A stretch of DNA of 64,000 nucleotides from Hippasteria phrygiana (taxonomy: Eukaryota > Echinodermata > Asteroidea > Valvatida > Goniasteridae), in contig JAZGUH010000332.1 of the NCBI GenBank assembly GCA_037893225.1, positions 372,001-436,000 of the forward strand. The letters run 5' to 3'. The notes under the pieces are model-generated. The model did not search any database and had not been told where the DNA came from. It saw only the letters and a list, made by a program, of their open reading frames with translations. Position numbers and translations under genes: made by a program. Below, one piece after another: positions 14,301-29,300 of this stretch (the stretch's first letter is position 1; each line of letters begins with the position of its first letter).

Positions 14301-17300
14301 AAATTTTGTGCTAGTAGCCCAGCTGTCTGGCAAATTTTTACCTGAAATTAGACCCCTGCGTTCATGCACTCATTTCTAGTCATGACTCCATGCTCTGCTG
14401 AATGTTGTTATCTAATACAGGAAGTACAGACCATCACTGGGATGTATCTGTGCGTGTACAGGTATTCCATTACATTTTAATTTCCTGTTGTGAAGGAAAT
14501 ATATACGTGTAGGTGTAACATTACAATGCGGAGAAAAAAATAAAAGGTTAGTATGTACCTGTACAGACATTCAAGCCTCCATACATATACTTGTACATAT
14601 TGGAAAAGACTCATAAGTATGTACATGTACAATGTAACTTATGTTGTGTAAATTTAAATTTACAAGTAAGGACATTGCATCTTGAGCTGTATAACCCATG
14701 GGGCTGGCTGTTATTGATAGGGTGCTGGTATGCCAAGAATGGGCTGTGCAGTCAAGCGTAGATATGCAAACAATAGTCACCACACTGAATAGTGGTGCTA
14801 TTCATCGCACTGGGAGGTCCCCCCCCCCCCCCCCTTTCGTGTGAATGAAAACTTTGTTTGAAAAAGCTCCATGTATTCATTACACTCCCATTCAAGAACA
14901 ATATAGTTGAAACATGAATGAATTGAGTATCTGCAAGAATGTGCCTATAGATGTCAACCGGCCAGGTGGTTATTTTCAAACTGCGGCTGTGGCCGTCGTC
15001 CGTTTTCAAGAGGTGACAAGAAACAGGCTGTCTCTTTTTGGAATCCCACAGAATCTTCCAAAACCTGCTGGATTTTTTGAAAGATCTGTTTAGGGTTAGG
15101 CTTTCAAGTTGTTTCAGAGGGGGTTCGTAGCTGGAAATGCAGACCATGCTCAAAATACAATAAGAGCTTCTCAAAATTTGGAAGGATTGGAACATTCCAA
15201 CAAGAATATTGCCCGTTTGAATCTCGGAAAGCTGCTCTTCCCTCTGGGAACAGTTTGCGAACAGCTCAGGGAACAGCCCGATCCTGTATGGGAGCATTGG
15301 TCTGTGTTTGTGAATACTTCACATGTTCTCAGGAATGGCCTACTCGTTGGGAATGCAGTGAGAAGACAGTGTGTTTCCAATGGGAACACGCTGAGTTCCC
15401 CAGAGAGAAGCTACAATGTACATGTATAAAGGTTGCATCGTTCACCCCTTAAAGACAGTCACGTCAAAGTCCAACCCAGAAGCCACGTTGCCCGTTCAAT
15501 TTCAGTTTCAGCTAATTGTGCTGCTCACAATATACATGTGCTACATTGTAATTGAGTCACTTGATAGGAGGGAAATTGGAAATTAATCGCAAAAAGTGCT
15601 GAGATCTGAGTCACGGGCCCAAATCCCCAAGCTAATCGCTCACAGTCCACTCTATACGAAGATTGGATGTGATTTCTCAGACAAATGGATCTTTTTCGTT
15701 GGTACGGTACCTGTTTATCTACATGTGTATTGGCATCCTGCTGAATCCTACAGAATCCAACGACAGTAAAGTGTGAAGCTGGTGAAAACCAACAGAAATC
15801 AACAACTAGAACAAAAGATCTTTTGTTTACTGCGCGGATTTCCAAAATCCAGCAGAAAGTGCCCAATGTTGGACGTTGTTGGATAATAGCAGGGTTAGTG
15901 TTGTACATGAAAAAGTAAACACATTGCAACTTGTTAAAAACTAGCGAATATAACATTTTGATCCCCGGTGAGCGGTTTCCTTGTGTGAGTGACATTGGTA
16001 ACGAGCACGTAAGGGGTCATATCCAGTCATTTGACAATGAGTATTGAAAGAGTTTAAAAATATGAGCTTGCTATAAGTGAATTGGATCCACTAGAATGAC
16101 ATCTGTCATTGTAGACAGCATGTGCCTTGTAAGTTGTAGTGATCTGGAAAATCATACCCTTTAAGCTTCCACATGTCATGCTGTGGAGAATTTGAGGTGT
16201 GTTGAGAGGTGTGGTAGTGTTTTGTCAACACAACTGTGCAACTCGGTCGTGCTACAGCATCATGACGATTTGTCAAGCTTTTGGCTGCTCAAATAAACCA
16301 AATTCTCGAAAAGGTCTCGGCTTCTTCCGAATTCCCAATCCCCAAAATGACCAAATATTTGTAAGAAATGGCTGAACAATATAAAAACGCAAAGTTCGAC
16401 TTCGAACCAGATTGCTTAGAGGAAAATCGGCAGGCAGTTCTTCTGGGGTAGGCCAAGAATCTTCGAGATGATGTAGTGCCTAACATATTTTCTTTCCGAC
16501 CAGAACAGACTTTGTTCTCTTCTCTTCTCGAAAATTACAAAAAACCACGATAAAGTCGAAGTAAACATCAGCCTTACGCATACATGCAATAGTCGGGCGC
16601 CTTATAAAACATACGTATTCGTATGCATTCGGCTGCGTCAAGGTGTGATACCAGTGCATACCGCACGTAGCCTACCATGGGTTTTCATTGAGTTGCGGGC
16701 ACTACGTCATAATCTCCCGGATGTCGCGGGAATTTCGAACAGTATGGACGCGCCCTTTGTACTGCTGAATGGCAAGAAATCGTGAATATAAAGGGCGCGT
16801 GTGTCGTTCTCCATAACAAAGAAAAGCCAACTCTCGGTGCAGTCTGTATGTTAGTGTATGTTCTTTTAGACTAGATAACATATTATATAGCCTGGAATTC
16901 TCCTTTAATACCACTATGTACATGTACGTGGACCAGTAGTATTGTCTACTGGCTGTGCTGCCACATACAATGTGCATGTCTTTCAGGATTACCACTGGTG
17001 TATTTTTCGTACATACAGCATGGGTGGGCCTATCCCCCTAGACTGGTTTATTAAATGATGTAATTACATTACTTAATCTGGGGCAAATGGGAGCTTTAAT
17101 CTACCTGCAACAACTGCTCTCCTAGAGCGTCCCGCTGGAATCCTCCAAGTGAATAATCATGCCGAACCAGGGCACCAAGTAGCAAGTCCATCCACTCGGC
17201 CCTCAAATGGACTTCCTGATGAGAACGTGTCCCCTGCACATTCAAATCTTCTCCCAAAATTATACAAATCGATGTTTGTGTTTAGCACTTTGAGCTTCCA

Positions 17301-20300
17301 GTAACCCCCCCCCCCCCCTTCTCTCTCTGCATTCCCCTCTCACTCCCACTGATGAGGTTGCGTCATGCCTATATTTAACGTAGGAGCACTCGTCACATCC
17401 TAGGTTTATCCATCTAGGCACCTTCGTCGGCGGGGGCCTTCTGATCATTGCTCACCCCCTTCTGTGCATCCCCCGATGCCTTCTGGGGATAGAAATGAAA
17501 TCAATTATTTCTTCTCATCTCTCTTTTTGTTGGCAAGTTTTTTTTGAAACCTTGACCTGAGCACGTTGGGGTAATTTCAGTTTACATGTACAATTCACAT
17601 TATACATGTGTGCTTATATCGGAGCATCTGCAATATGCCTAAAGTGCCCTCAATTGATGTGATTCAAATAAAGTGCTGATTTCTTTGACTTACTGGTTCA
17701 TATCTAACTTCACATATTACAACATGGGCTTTTAAAGTCCTACATGTGCATTGGTAGCATGTGTACTACAATGTACATGTTTCTATAATGTACACATTGG
17801 ACGTTGTTTACCTAAAAACCTAAAAAATAAACAAATTTTTAGCTTCTTGCCAACCCCACATTAACCCCGAGATTGGTTTTTGCCATGGGTTAAAGCTAAA
17901 CCCTGCTCCAGATCAGGGTTGAGATTTCTGGTTTCTGGATGATTCTCTCACTTGGGTGTGAAACAACAGGGTTGCCCTGGGTTCCCCCGAGGTTACCCCG
18001 AGGTTTCCCCGAGGTTACCCCGAGGTTCTCCTGAGGTTCCCTCGAGGTTTCCCCAAAGTTCCGCCGAGGTTCCCCCGAGGTTACCCCGAGGTTACCCCGG
18101 TGTTACCCCTAGGTTTCCCCGAGGTTCCCCCGAGGTTTCCCCGAGGTTTCCCCGAGGTTCCCCCGAGGTTACCCCGAGGTTACCCCGAGGTTACCCCGAG
18201 GTTAACCCGAGGTTAACCCGAGGTTACCCCTGAGGTTGACTTTAACCCATGTTAAGAGGCTCAAGTGTGAAAAGTTCTTATGTATGTAGTTTTACCCAAC
18301 AAAGTTCCTCTATTCAGTGCCTCTTTAAAAAAAAATTTCCTTGCAGGTTGTACGTCCGCTTACGTACACACGCATTCCATTTTCCCCAGCTTCGTCACTC
18401 ACCATCCATCTGGGTATAGTCTAATTCGGCCAAAAGGAACCCACGAGAAATGCCATTCATGCCTGTTGAAAAGTTCATTTCTATTTTTCTAAAAGTTATT
18501 TCTGCAACGCTGTATAGAGGGCCTGTCTATTACATTATATTTAATACTGTTAGTAATAATGACAAATGACTTCCCGTGAATGACTGTATAGCCCCTAACT
18601 GCATAAACCAAAATTTAAGGACAGTGAGCAGTACTTTGTGAAACTTGTTTGCCCCGATTCGTGGAAGTTTTAGATTTCAGACACAACTCGCAGCAAAGTT
18701 CAACCCTTGTCAGGTTTCTGTCAAACTTATGATCTACGGCTAATTATCGCAGACATGTTTGGGCTATGATGATCTGATGAATAGGGGCGGTTCCATGGGG
18801 GGGGTGGTGAATTTGTAGGTATGTTTAGGCTTCAGTGGCATTATATTTTGGCCCCCTAAATTGAAATTGAAATTTAACAGGCAAAACCTCAAGTGATTTT
18901 GATAGCGAACAGTTTCCCCCCCCCCCCATTTTTCTATTAATTCTAACATTCCCAAATCCTCTGCCAAGTCAAGGAAATTGGAGGGGTGAGGGCATTAGAT
19001 TTTTTGCCTCTGGAGGAAAATGGAGGATGCAGACCTAATTTGATGCTGGATGAATTAGGAGGATTGAAGTTGCTGGGGTTACCAAAATACCCTGGAGGAT
19101 TTTACGGGATTCGGGTGGTGGACCCCATAAGAAGATTTTGGAGGATTCAGGTTACAGCTGTAACACTCTGAAATCAGAGGATATTGGAGGATTCAGGTTG
19201 CATGTACATTGTACATGTAGGAAAAATACGGAGTTTGGGTTGATATACACCTGCTATACAGTGGTTTTTTTTAAGTTTACATACACCAAAGTCCTGCTAA
19301 TTCCGAATTCATCCGGAAGCTATGAAGCAAATCCAAATGATAATGCATGCATGACGGGAAGGACTTTTGAAACATGATTTTGTTGAGATACAATGTACCG
19401 ACAATTTACAGTTGAAAAACTACAAGAAACAACTCCAGAGCAATTGAAGAGATAACTGTATGATAAAACATGTACGTTTACCCACCCATCTCGGTCTGCC
19501 CAGACTGCCAGAGTTCTAACATTCAGTCAAGTTCATCTGCTCGGGTCTTATCATTTGTCATGTCTGGCTGTTTGCCACACTTGACTCTCAACCCACCCCC
19601 CCCCCCCCCCCCCCCTCGGAAAAGTCAATTTGCGATTTTTCTCTAGGCCCTTCGCAATCACATCTCGAAAAAATGTGACATAAAAGCAGCGTCTGCCGCT
19701 ATCTTTGATGATACATTTATCCTTGAGTGAGTTATCAAGTGCAATTGAAATGTTCGGATGTAGTGACTCACCCCCATAAATCCTTCTTTTTTCTTTTTCT
19801 CGTTACACATGGTACTTGTATGTTTGGCACGGAACTAGCAATGAAAAGGGATGATTTATTCGTACCAGACTTGTCTGTTTATGTAAGATTGCAGGTTTGG
19901 TGAACTGATTTGAGATTTACATGCACAATCGAATCATCTGTGTTTTCCTGCTGTCGGCAAACGAATGTGCCGTGACAACTCTGTTTAGATGGAGGAAGGC
20001 TAATGTTGATGGTGCAGGGTCCTCCTCATTTCCACTACACAATGGATGTAAATGTTAGGAAAACAGAGAGAGAGAAACCGATATCACTTCAAAGGGCATA
20101 CGTGTAGCCAAAACAATTTGACCTGGGAAGTGGAAGTGGGAGAGGCAGGGCGGGCCTCGAACTGATTTTCAGATACAAGTGCCCTTTTGTGACGGACAGT
20201 TTGCCTTGCTCCTCCAAAAACAATGTTCCGGGCTTGGGAGAGGTACATGTCGTGCAATTTGAATCTGCCTGCCACTTGACCGCTGCACCGAATCCAGAAA

Positions 20301-23300
20301 TTAAGGCAACGGTCACACAGAGTCTACGGTGTTGTGACCAACACTTGACTATTCAGGAACTTTACTTGCTGTCCACACTGGACTCGTTTGGCTTAAGTCG
20401 GCAAGTCTCCGTATTAGTTAAATAGAGTCCAATACAAGCATGGCTTAACATTTAATTATACTACACTGAAGTATGCATGTATACGTGTACATTTAAAGCA
20501 CAGTACACGGCCCTGCTAAGCCAATTGATGGCCCGTGGGGCTCGGGTTAATCCTAGGTTTTGGGGGTATTTATAGTCTGGAACCGGAAGCACCTCAATTT
20601 TCACTTGGACTATACTTCATTGAGCTCTTAAGCACAAAAATGTCCCTAGTACAATTTCCTGCTAGCACCGGCCGAAACTCCATGTGATTTTCAATACCAG
20701 TCACAAGCAATATACAACATACGGACATTTGGTGGGTAATTGTGTTTTTACAAAAACAGACTTTTCGAGCCAAGCAATTTGTGTGCTATTATGTTAAAGT
20801 TGTGAACTTGATCATGACAGATGACAGAAAACCATTGATTTGAAAATGGTGTCAGTTAGGAGAGTGCTGGTATGGTTATCCGGAGGTCCTGCTCCCACCA
20901 GCTTTCTTTGTGCAATTGATTGGACAGGGATGGGAATTTTAATAGTTGGAGGGTGTATTCTCATGCATGCATAAATCTTATAGAAATGTTTGAAAAGTTT
21001 GCCTAGCCCTCATATTGTTTTGTGTTAATTTCAGAAATGCTAAAGCCTACATGTAGTAAGTTTTTAGGAAAAAGGGAAGTATTCAAACTACAAGCAGCCT
21101 GTTGGGATTGTTTTACTTTTTTATGGGTCAAGGGAAGGGGTAATAATGTGGGGGGAGGAGCTTAGTGGAAAGGGAGGGGCCTGCAGCTTCCCAGACCTAC
21201 CTATTTCATGGAATTTGTCATGCGGGATTCTGTGCTAGCGGCCTGCAATTCAGTGCTGACCGAACTTGCAAAGAAATTCTCTGCTAAGCCTGTAAGTACA
21301 GAATCCTTCGTTACGGGATGTACGCATGCGCGTAATCCCAATTCCTTGCTAACCCGTGCAATATGCTTATCGTCAGCGCAGAAAGTTCTGGTATAGTTTG
21401 TGGTGATTTTACGGTAGCAGTAACGGATTTCATGAAATCCAGCCCTGTGCTGGAGTTTGATTCTGGTGTTGGCTTCTGAGGCACAAAGGCAGGTGGCTTT
21501 TGCACATCTATACAATTTGTACTTTATGTGGGCGACTTGTCCGGAACTGTGGAGCCATCATCATTAAGAATGAAAGCAGCCTCAAAATACCAATGGTGTC
21601 TTTTCCTAGTGCGTAGGCTGAACACTTCACGCAGCTGTTGGGCTCTGGGAGTAATCCTCCTCCAATCGGGCAAGCGGATAAGGTCTTATGGCCGTCCAAT
21701 CCAGGCAAGATAACGATGAGTCAATGGCAGTGCAGTTATAAAGTTGTCTCGCTGTGAAGGGTCCGGGGATGGGGTGGTCTTTAACGAGACACCTGTCATA
21801 GGCTCAAGTCAAGTTGGTGCTTTCCTCCCCCTCCCCCTGAAATCACTGCACCTGTGCCATTATATTATCCCTCCACACATGGCTAATGCCGCTGGGTTTA
21901 ACTCTGAAGAGTAACGGGTTGAGGTGGATGTTGTTGCGTATTTCCTCACAACCCAGTTTACTGTTTCCGATCTGAGGAGTTTTCAGGTTTTCCTACTAGA
22001 TAAAGTGTAACTGACCTATCGCGGTCGAATCGCGTCAACGCAGCTTGTGAATTATTGTCCAATCACATCAGTTATAATTCCACGTGGAACGCGCAAAATC
22101 TGAGACAAACAAAAATCACCACACAAAATTCCCAGGGGGCGTGGTTAACTCGTAAACGGTGATACAAAATGTAGGTCAATTACCATAAACTCTTTGCAGT
22201 CACGCAAATTTATATAAGTAGCAAAAGGGCAGAAGTCATTTTTTTTATACTCACAAAATCCCCATTTCACAGCCTGTTCTATACATTTTTGAATCAAACA
22301 GTTTAGAAATATATGAGCTAAAATAGGGAGTTGTCGATGATGAAGTCGTGCGTAGTAGCCTTGAATGGTACAAAATCATGTACAGAATATTCGGACATCT
22401 TACATGTGAACTTTCTGTTTGTGCCCTCTTTTTCAGTGCTGGTATGGCCTACACAAACTTCTCCAACGATTTCATCGGCTACGCCTATAAGAAAACGGAA
22501 CCAGCCTCCATAAACGCCATTGGTGATGTGCAGTCATTTATGACGGATACCGTGAATGTGAGTGTTGCCTGCTTAATATGCAGTGGTACTTGCTGGGGAA
22601 GAATAGAAAGGGTGGGGGGGGGGGGGGGGGAGGAGGTGCCCAAGAAAATGTTTTCACCTACTCGGTGCTGTAAGAGTAATCAAAGTCGTAATTGAGTCAT
22701 TTTACAAATGTGACTTGCAACACAAAATGAGCGAAAAGTCGCACTATTACTCGTATTTCTCAGTTACAAGCAAAAACAACAGTTTTTCTCTGAAAAGTCA
22801 ATTTTGGGATTTTAAAATGTTTACATTGTAAAAGCCCTGTTCTATCATATCCCAAAGTTTAAAAAGTGAATTCAATCTCGAAATGTTTTTGGAGGTGTTT
22901 TTCTTTTTTTCTTGAAAAATACATGTATAGTGTGCACAGGTCACAAACTCGGAGCTTCGTTTTCTCCAAACAAGGGGGTCATGACTCTAACAAATTCCAA
23001 AGGTTATAGTGGTGCCTAGAAAGAGCTACAGTAATACATAATACATGTACGTCCAATTAAAGATTATTGCAAGTTTTGTCGGGGAAATACGCTAATCTAA
23101 TTTTTCAACTTGTGCTAGTTTCCACCTGTTTCCACCTGCAGGTCACAAATTGGCTTTTCTCCAAAGTAATTCACAAGCACGTACAAGTCAGGTTTACTCT
23201 TGTCAAACTCAAGAGGTGTTTGAATACGTTATCATATTGATAAGAATAATTATTTAGCGATATTTAAAAAGAACGACTTTACATGTAAAATGACTCAGAA

Positions 23301-26300
23301 TATTTTTGAAGTAATTTTTTTTTTTTAAGTTCGTAATTTGTTGGGGCATCTTGTTTGGTTACTGTCCGATCAAATCTTTTTGGTTGGTTATTTACCGTGT
23401 AATTTTTTGGGGTTACCCAGACAAATTGCAGACTGGAATAATATGAATAGTTAATATGGGTTTCGAATCTTACTAGGGGGGATCATTGTTTGTGTCCTTG
23501 AGTAAGACACTTTACTTACAGTAGTTCAGTAGATATGACCAAGCTCAGTTGCGTGTGAAGAGGACTCTTGGAAATTGTCAGTGACGGAACCAATCAATAG
23601 AAACTGCCCAATTTAGCGTGATTGATACATCCAAAGCTGATTGCGTACATACACGCCACGTCCTCTTAGGCAGTGAAATTGCAAATGATTAACCCTAACA
23701 ATCCCAAATCCTGCAATTTTAATATGATTTTTGCATGCACCCTGTGGGGTTAGGGTTTTAATGTCAGCACTCTGGGGAAGCCACCCATGCATGAGATAAA
23801 GTGGCGTGACAGGCACATATCCTCTTTATGTGTCATATAATTTCATTATTTTTGGAACATTTCATTGGCTCTTGAACCCCAACCCCCCTTCATGCCCTTC
23901 GGTGTTTTTCATACGGCCCTGCTGAACCCCTAAAACCTGAAATGAGAAACGTGCTAAACAAAATCCGACAGCAAATTTTTGTTGGATTCTGCAGTGTACT
24001 GCCTACACACCAGTCTTGGCATTTTGCAGCTACCCTACAGGCTCTCGGAAAGCACCGAGTATACAGTGCTTCATACATTACATGTACGTCGGGACAGGGC
24101 AAAAGAGAAAACATCTCTGTTCTAATTTACATCATCCCTGACGCAAAAAAAAGAAGATTTTATCTTCTGACTGCAGCTACCCTGCTGAATCTAACAAAAT
24201 AGAAATGTTGAGAGACCGCCAACATAGGGCAAGATTTGTAGCTCAGTTGGTAGAGTGCCGGCACGGTAACCCGGAGGTCGCAGGTTCGAATCCCGCTCCT
24301 GCCAGTTTCTTTGTTGACTTTGAAAAAATAGAAATGTATTTGTTTGTAGGAGGCCTGCAAAATCCAACAAAATTTAACTGACATTTTACCAGAAGTCTGC
24401 TTCCAGCCTGTTACATGTAAATACAACAATATCCAACAAATTTAATTGCAACACCATTTTACCATTGTTGGATTTTGTCGGATTTAGCAGGGGTAATTAA
24501 GGTTTAGGTTAATCACACCTGGAGGTGACGGTGAGGATTGGGTTTTCTGTGAATTTTCCCTGGAGTATTCCGGGGTTCAGGAGTTCTCTCCTACCTCTAC
24601 AACTAAACATTTCTTCACTGTTTCACCCACTTGTTTTCAAGCTACAGTACATGTACATACATGTACGTGTACTTTTGAGGCATCCGTGGTTATGTTAATA
24701 GAAAGAATTGTAATAAATTAATTTGATTAACAAAAGTAAATTTGCTCAATAACATTAATGCCAAATTAGTGTTTGAAAAACTCTTGAATTCTGTTTCATC
24801 GTAGTAAATAAATACATAACAATCACAGAAGTTCAATGAATTAGATTTTTTTTTAATATGATAGGTAATGATAATACAATGAAATAAGCCATTTTTGAGT
24901 CATTTTTGCAGTGAATAGTGCATTTATTGCACTGATAGAAATAAGATCTTGAACTCTTAAATATGTACGTTCACTACATTGTAAAGGCAGCACTTTTAAA
25001 CCTACAATTTTCAGGTTTTCAATTTTAAATTTTAAAGTTAAAAGTTGTTATTTATTGGGCAGTTAGACAACACACTTGTGTGACCATCTATCTGATATTG
25101 TGAATAATAAAACATTATTCAAGCAGATTTCTTAAATTTCTAGGATTTGAATTGGCTTAAACGTACTCTGCAAAAGAAAATAGTCAAACGAAAACTCTAG
25201 AGGGGACCCTTTAGAAAATATAATTTAACCGAATACTACAAAATACGGCTTGAGTAAACTGCAGTATGCAGTACTATTACTACACTGGCCTATGAGAATT
25301 GTGTAGTTTTTGTAGTACAACTGCCTACATTTGTAGGACGTTAGGGTTAATACATAGTCACCAGGCTCATAAGCAACTGACTTGAAACTTTTATAATTGC
25401 TTTGAAATACATGGAGCCTTTCTGTCAGAATGATTTAAGAAAGATCCTTGTACTGTAAGGAGTTACCTCGTGAGAAATCAAAAAGTGCGTGTGCTCTTTT
25501 TGGACACATCTGTGATTAAGATTTCCTGCAATGCCAACATGTATTACTTTGATTCAACAGCAATTGGAGTACATCACCGACGACCAGTATGGCATGGTTG
25601 ACTGTCTTATCAGGCGCGACATTAATAGTAAGTCAATATTCCATTTCCTTCTAAAATTGTAAAATAACGTTTGCAGAGTCGGTGTTATTGCAGCAAAGTC
25701 CGTGTTTGTTTTGCATTGTTGTGCCTCAAAACACTGGGTGAGAATTGTTAGAAAACTTGATGGAAATTTGAGTGTGTGGGAGGATGGGAGATATGAAAGT
25801 GTAGTGTATCAAAACTTGGCAGTGAGCGAAGAAATGTATTTCAGACTAGATTTCATTTAGGCTTGGCCGCCTTCATGTTTGATCGACTACAGTTCGTCAC
25901 AAATTGGGATTGTATTGGGAATTGACTCCATATCAAATGAATATTATGAAATACATCCTCAAGTACATGTTCATGTACTGCAGTTATGGCTCAACCGCTG
26001 CATGCATGTTCACCAGCACTCGGTGCAGCCTATGATACTAATGAGGTCTTTGACAGACAGAAAAACAAGTGCCACATGTTTTTTTTTTTGAAGAATCTAT
26101 AATTTTAATGGAGTCGGCAACTTTTAGAATTGTTTGGCAGCGGCTGAATTGTCTGAAAGGAAGCAAATTTTGGCGAATTCAGGAAGTCTACTTCTCCAAA
26201 AATGGAACTGCGCTTCAGATTGGAGTTGAGTAGAGTGGACTTGTGCACGGAGCCTAGTTTCATTCCCCAGGAGAAAGAGGGGTTTTAGATTTGGGGGAGC

Positions 26301-29300
26301 GGAAGATAAAAAATGACAGCAAGCAAGTCATGAGTGTGGTAATAAGTGATTGAATTTTGCAATTCTGGGATTTTAATTTTGTTCAAGCAGTCGTTTGAGT
26401 GACTGTAAACACGGGCCGAAGTGACTCACGATGGGTCAAGCTGCCATGCTGCATTGAGTCACAAATGTTTGGTCTAGTTTTTCCAACATGTAGGTCGCTT
26501 TCTCGCTAAGTGCAATGTACATGTGTATGTATACGCCTTCTGTTTGCCCATCTGTGCACATGGGGGCGTTGGGGTATTCAAGCCGTGGACGGAACAATAT
26601 CGTCCGCGATTCCCAGCATACGTCCGCGATTCCCAGCATACGTCCGCGATTGGGAGTGTGTACAAAACATATGGGGGTCTTCCGAAAAGTACAAGCAAAA
26701 GAGGGAACAATAGGACGTCCACGTGTGGAGGTCGATTGACGTTCAACTGTACAAGTACATTTGTGATTATTATCCTATTTTTGTGCCACACGCATAGTGT
26801 AGCATGTCAAACACAGTGTCTTGAAAAACGGCCTACAGACAACATTTAGTGAGAATTATAATTTGTATTATTACTATTATCATTATGATTATTTAGGTAA
26901 AAAAAAAAAATAGTTCTGCTTCCGATTACATGGCATTTGAAAATAGGGTACATGTGTAGGTAGGCAGGGAATTAATTTTTTTTGCATTTTTTTGTACTGA
27001 GCATATAGGTGTCTATGTGTAGTCAAGGTTTAAATGTAGTATTTGCAGCATTTATGTTTTTGTTTGTTTTTTGTTTTTGTTTACTTTTTTCCCGAAATTT
27101 TTTTTTTTAGGGTTGGGGCCATTAACCCTAACGTTCATAAATCCATCAAAATCCTTCCCCTGTTTTGGAGGATTTCGGCGGATTCAAGATACCTCCATAT
27201 TGAAACCTGGGGGATTTTGATGGATTGAGGATTATAAGCCTAGCGTTACTGCAGGATTTTGATGGATTCAGGATACCTCCATATTGAGCAGTCACCAAAA
27301 CCAACTTTTTGTGCATGACAAAATAGGTGGATTTGGGCGGATTCAGGATACTTTCTAGTAAAGTTACCCAAGGGGTTAGGGTTAAAATAGGGTAGGTGGG
27401 GTAACCGGAAGCAGAACTTATTTTCTTTGGCCTTATTTGGCATAAATTCTTGGTTGTTGATCTCTGCATGTAGCTGTCCCATAATGCATAACGCTCCAGT
27501 TTATTAAGTGTAGTCGGATAGGGTGGGCACTTAGAGGAAATAATGTGACCCATTGTACCTGTTACATGTACAAGGTGTGCTTTTATAAAAAGGACTTGCT
27601 GTACTCCAAAGTACTTGTGGCAGCACTCGCCTTATAATGTGCATCAGGCCGCATTTGACAAATGCCCCTGTCAATAAATGATGGAGAACGCATTTAAGAA
27701 TGGGGAAAGTGTAATCACATGAATTATGAAAGCAATATGTCTGGGTATTTTGGGCCGACTGTTTTCCCACACGACATCCCACGGGATGTCGGCTATTTTT
27801 TTTTTTGATACTGAAACCATATGTGTTTTTTTTTTTTTGGCTCGCTAGAGTAAAGTATGTCCAAGTGTGGGTTATTCTTCAGACTTGTTGAAAATTTGTG
27901 TTTTGTTAAGATATTGGGGACGTGATAGCCGGTCCTTTGGTGGAGTACCTCAAGACCGACGCTGGTGTGCAAGATGCAATGGATGCGTTTGGTGCTCTCA
28001 CATCAAGTAAGGAAATTAATTTTCTGTTCGTATTTGTGAATAGGTAGTCATATGAGGCCTTTTCGCACTAGGCAATTCTTACGGTTGATTTGAAGTTGAA
28101 AATAAGCAATGATTCACACTTGACGATTTCCAACCCTGCGGCAACTCCGTGTCAGTCTCTTTGATTGGTTTCACTCAAGATTGAATAATCCTGCTCAAGA
28201 CGGGGGTGAAGATTCTCGCCCTGGGTTGAAACTTAGTGTCAAATGGGTCAGGGTCAGGTTGTCACGTCAGGGTCAGGTTGTCACGTCAGGGTCAGGTTGT
28301 CACAAGTGTGACACGATGCAAGGTTGTATGCATGGTTGAAAAATCAAGATTCAACCCGGGGTGTCCCAGGGGTTCCCCTGGGTTGATTTCAACCCGGGTT
28401 GACAACCCTGGTTGACTTCAACCCGGGTTGTCTTTAACCCGGGTTGACTACAGCCCGGGTTGACTACAGCCCGGGTTGACTACAGCCCGGGTTGACTACA
28501 GCCCGGGTTGACTACAGCCCGGGTTGACTACAGCCCGGGTTGACAACACAGGTTAACTTCAACCTGGGTTGGCTTCAAGCCTGGTTGAGAGAGGCTGTAG
28601 TCTGAAAATGCCTATATAGTATAAAGTGTGTACAGAGTTGACTCATTGGGTCTGTGGGGTATTTGTGTTTATCATCACAGCTGACTTGTCAAAAAGTTAA
28701 TGGTGTTGTATTACCAAAGTCCTACAGCAAAAAGAAAATTTAATGGAGCTGTTTGTAAAAATCTGCTAAGCACGGAAAAGATTGCCCCATGAAGACTGGT
28801 TCCTGTGACTGGTTCCTGACTGAGTTTTGCTTAGCATGTAAATCTGCTAAGTGTTATTATCTGCTTAGTGGCTCCATGAAATTAAGCCTGCATCCGTTTG
28901 TGAATTTGGAATGTTAGTTTGTCCTCGTTTATGTGAATTATATTTTATAATATATTTTATTTGCTTCCTTTCTTTTTTTTTGGCCAGACCTGAGTGCAAC
29001 TTACATGGCATTGGAGAATATCAATTCATCTCGGACACTAGTTGTGGATGGCACAAGCAAAGTTGAGGAATCACTGATTGCTGTGAAGGCAATTTTAGAT
29101 GGCCTGGGATGCATTGGTTGTCCGGACAGCGCCAACCTAGCTGAAGTTGCAAACTATGATGCGGTAACAAATTTCCACTTTTCCATCTTAAACCATGCTT
29201 GCGCTGGACTTACCTTTTTGTGAAATTTTTACTGAGGTGGTGGTAAAAATTCTCGTGGTTAAATTTTGTACAAGTGTTCGCGAAGAGATGATGAACTAGC

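Larger units (their letters stand above)
2938..22436 (+). other. Large prominin intron (19.5 kb) rich in mobile-element remnants
   Basis: I found no exon or separate gene with conserved coding sequence in this intron apart from a decayed THAP fragment near 16262-16520. Long reading frames here (for example 13523-13894, and minus-strand 14752-15297 and 15525-15995) look like non-coding or repeat-derived sequence. Named repeats are listed separately. The remainder is AT-rich unique-looking sequence with homopolymer runs (for example poly-C at 14819-14834 and 19597-19615). Confidence 0.8.
25628..27910 (+). other. Prominin intron with several repeat fragments
   Basis: It contains a repeat copy at 26108-26290 related to 3095-3290, a CAATCG-family fragment with three 20-bp direct units (26580-26740), and a TTAA-flanked element (27126-27381). 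No coding sequence was recognised. Confidence 0.75.
28007..28987 (+). other. Prominin intron with minisatellites
   Basis: Two tandem arrays occupy the middle (see 28245-28312 and 28380-28560). Around 28690-28880 there are words of the TGCTAAGCA repeat family. A strong T-run precedes the next acceptor. Confidence 0.75.

Noticed and set aside
14752..15297. 181-codon minus-strand frame
   Set aside because: Composition is not protein-like, it overlaps poly-C and repeat-derived sequence, and no domain is recognisable.
15525..15995. 156-codon minus-strand frame
   Set aside because: It lies over CCAACAGAATCC-type repeat words; no conserved motif.
17975..18232. Pro/Arg-rich secreted peptide gene
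   Set aside because: The frame comes from GAGGTTACCCC minisatellite units of 11-12 bases; unit length varies, so no protein repeat is conserved.
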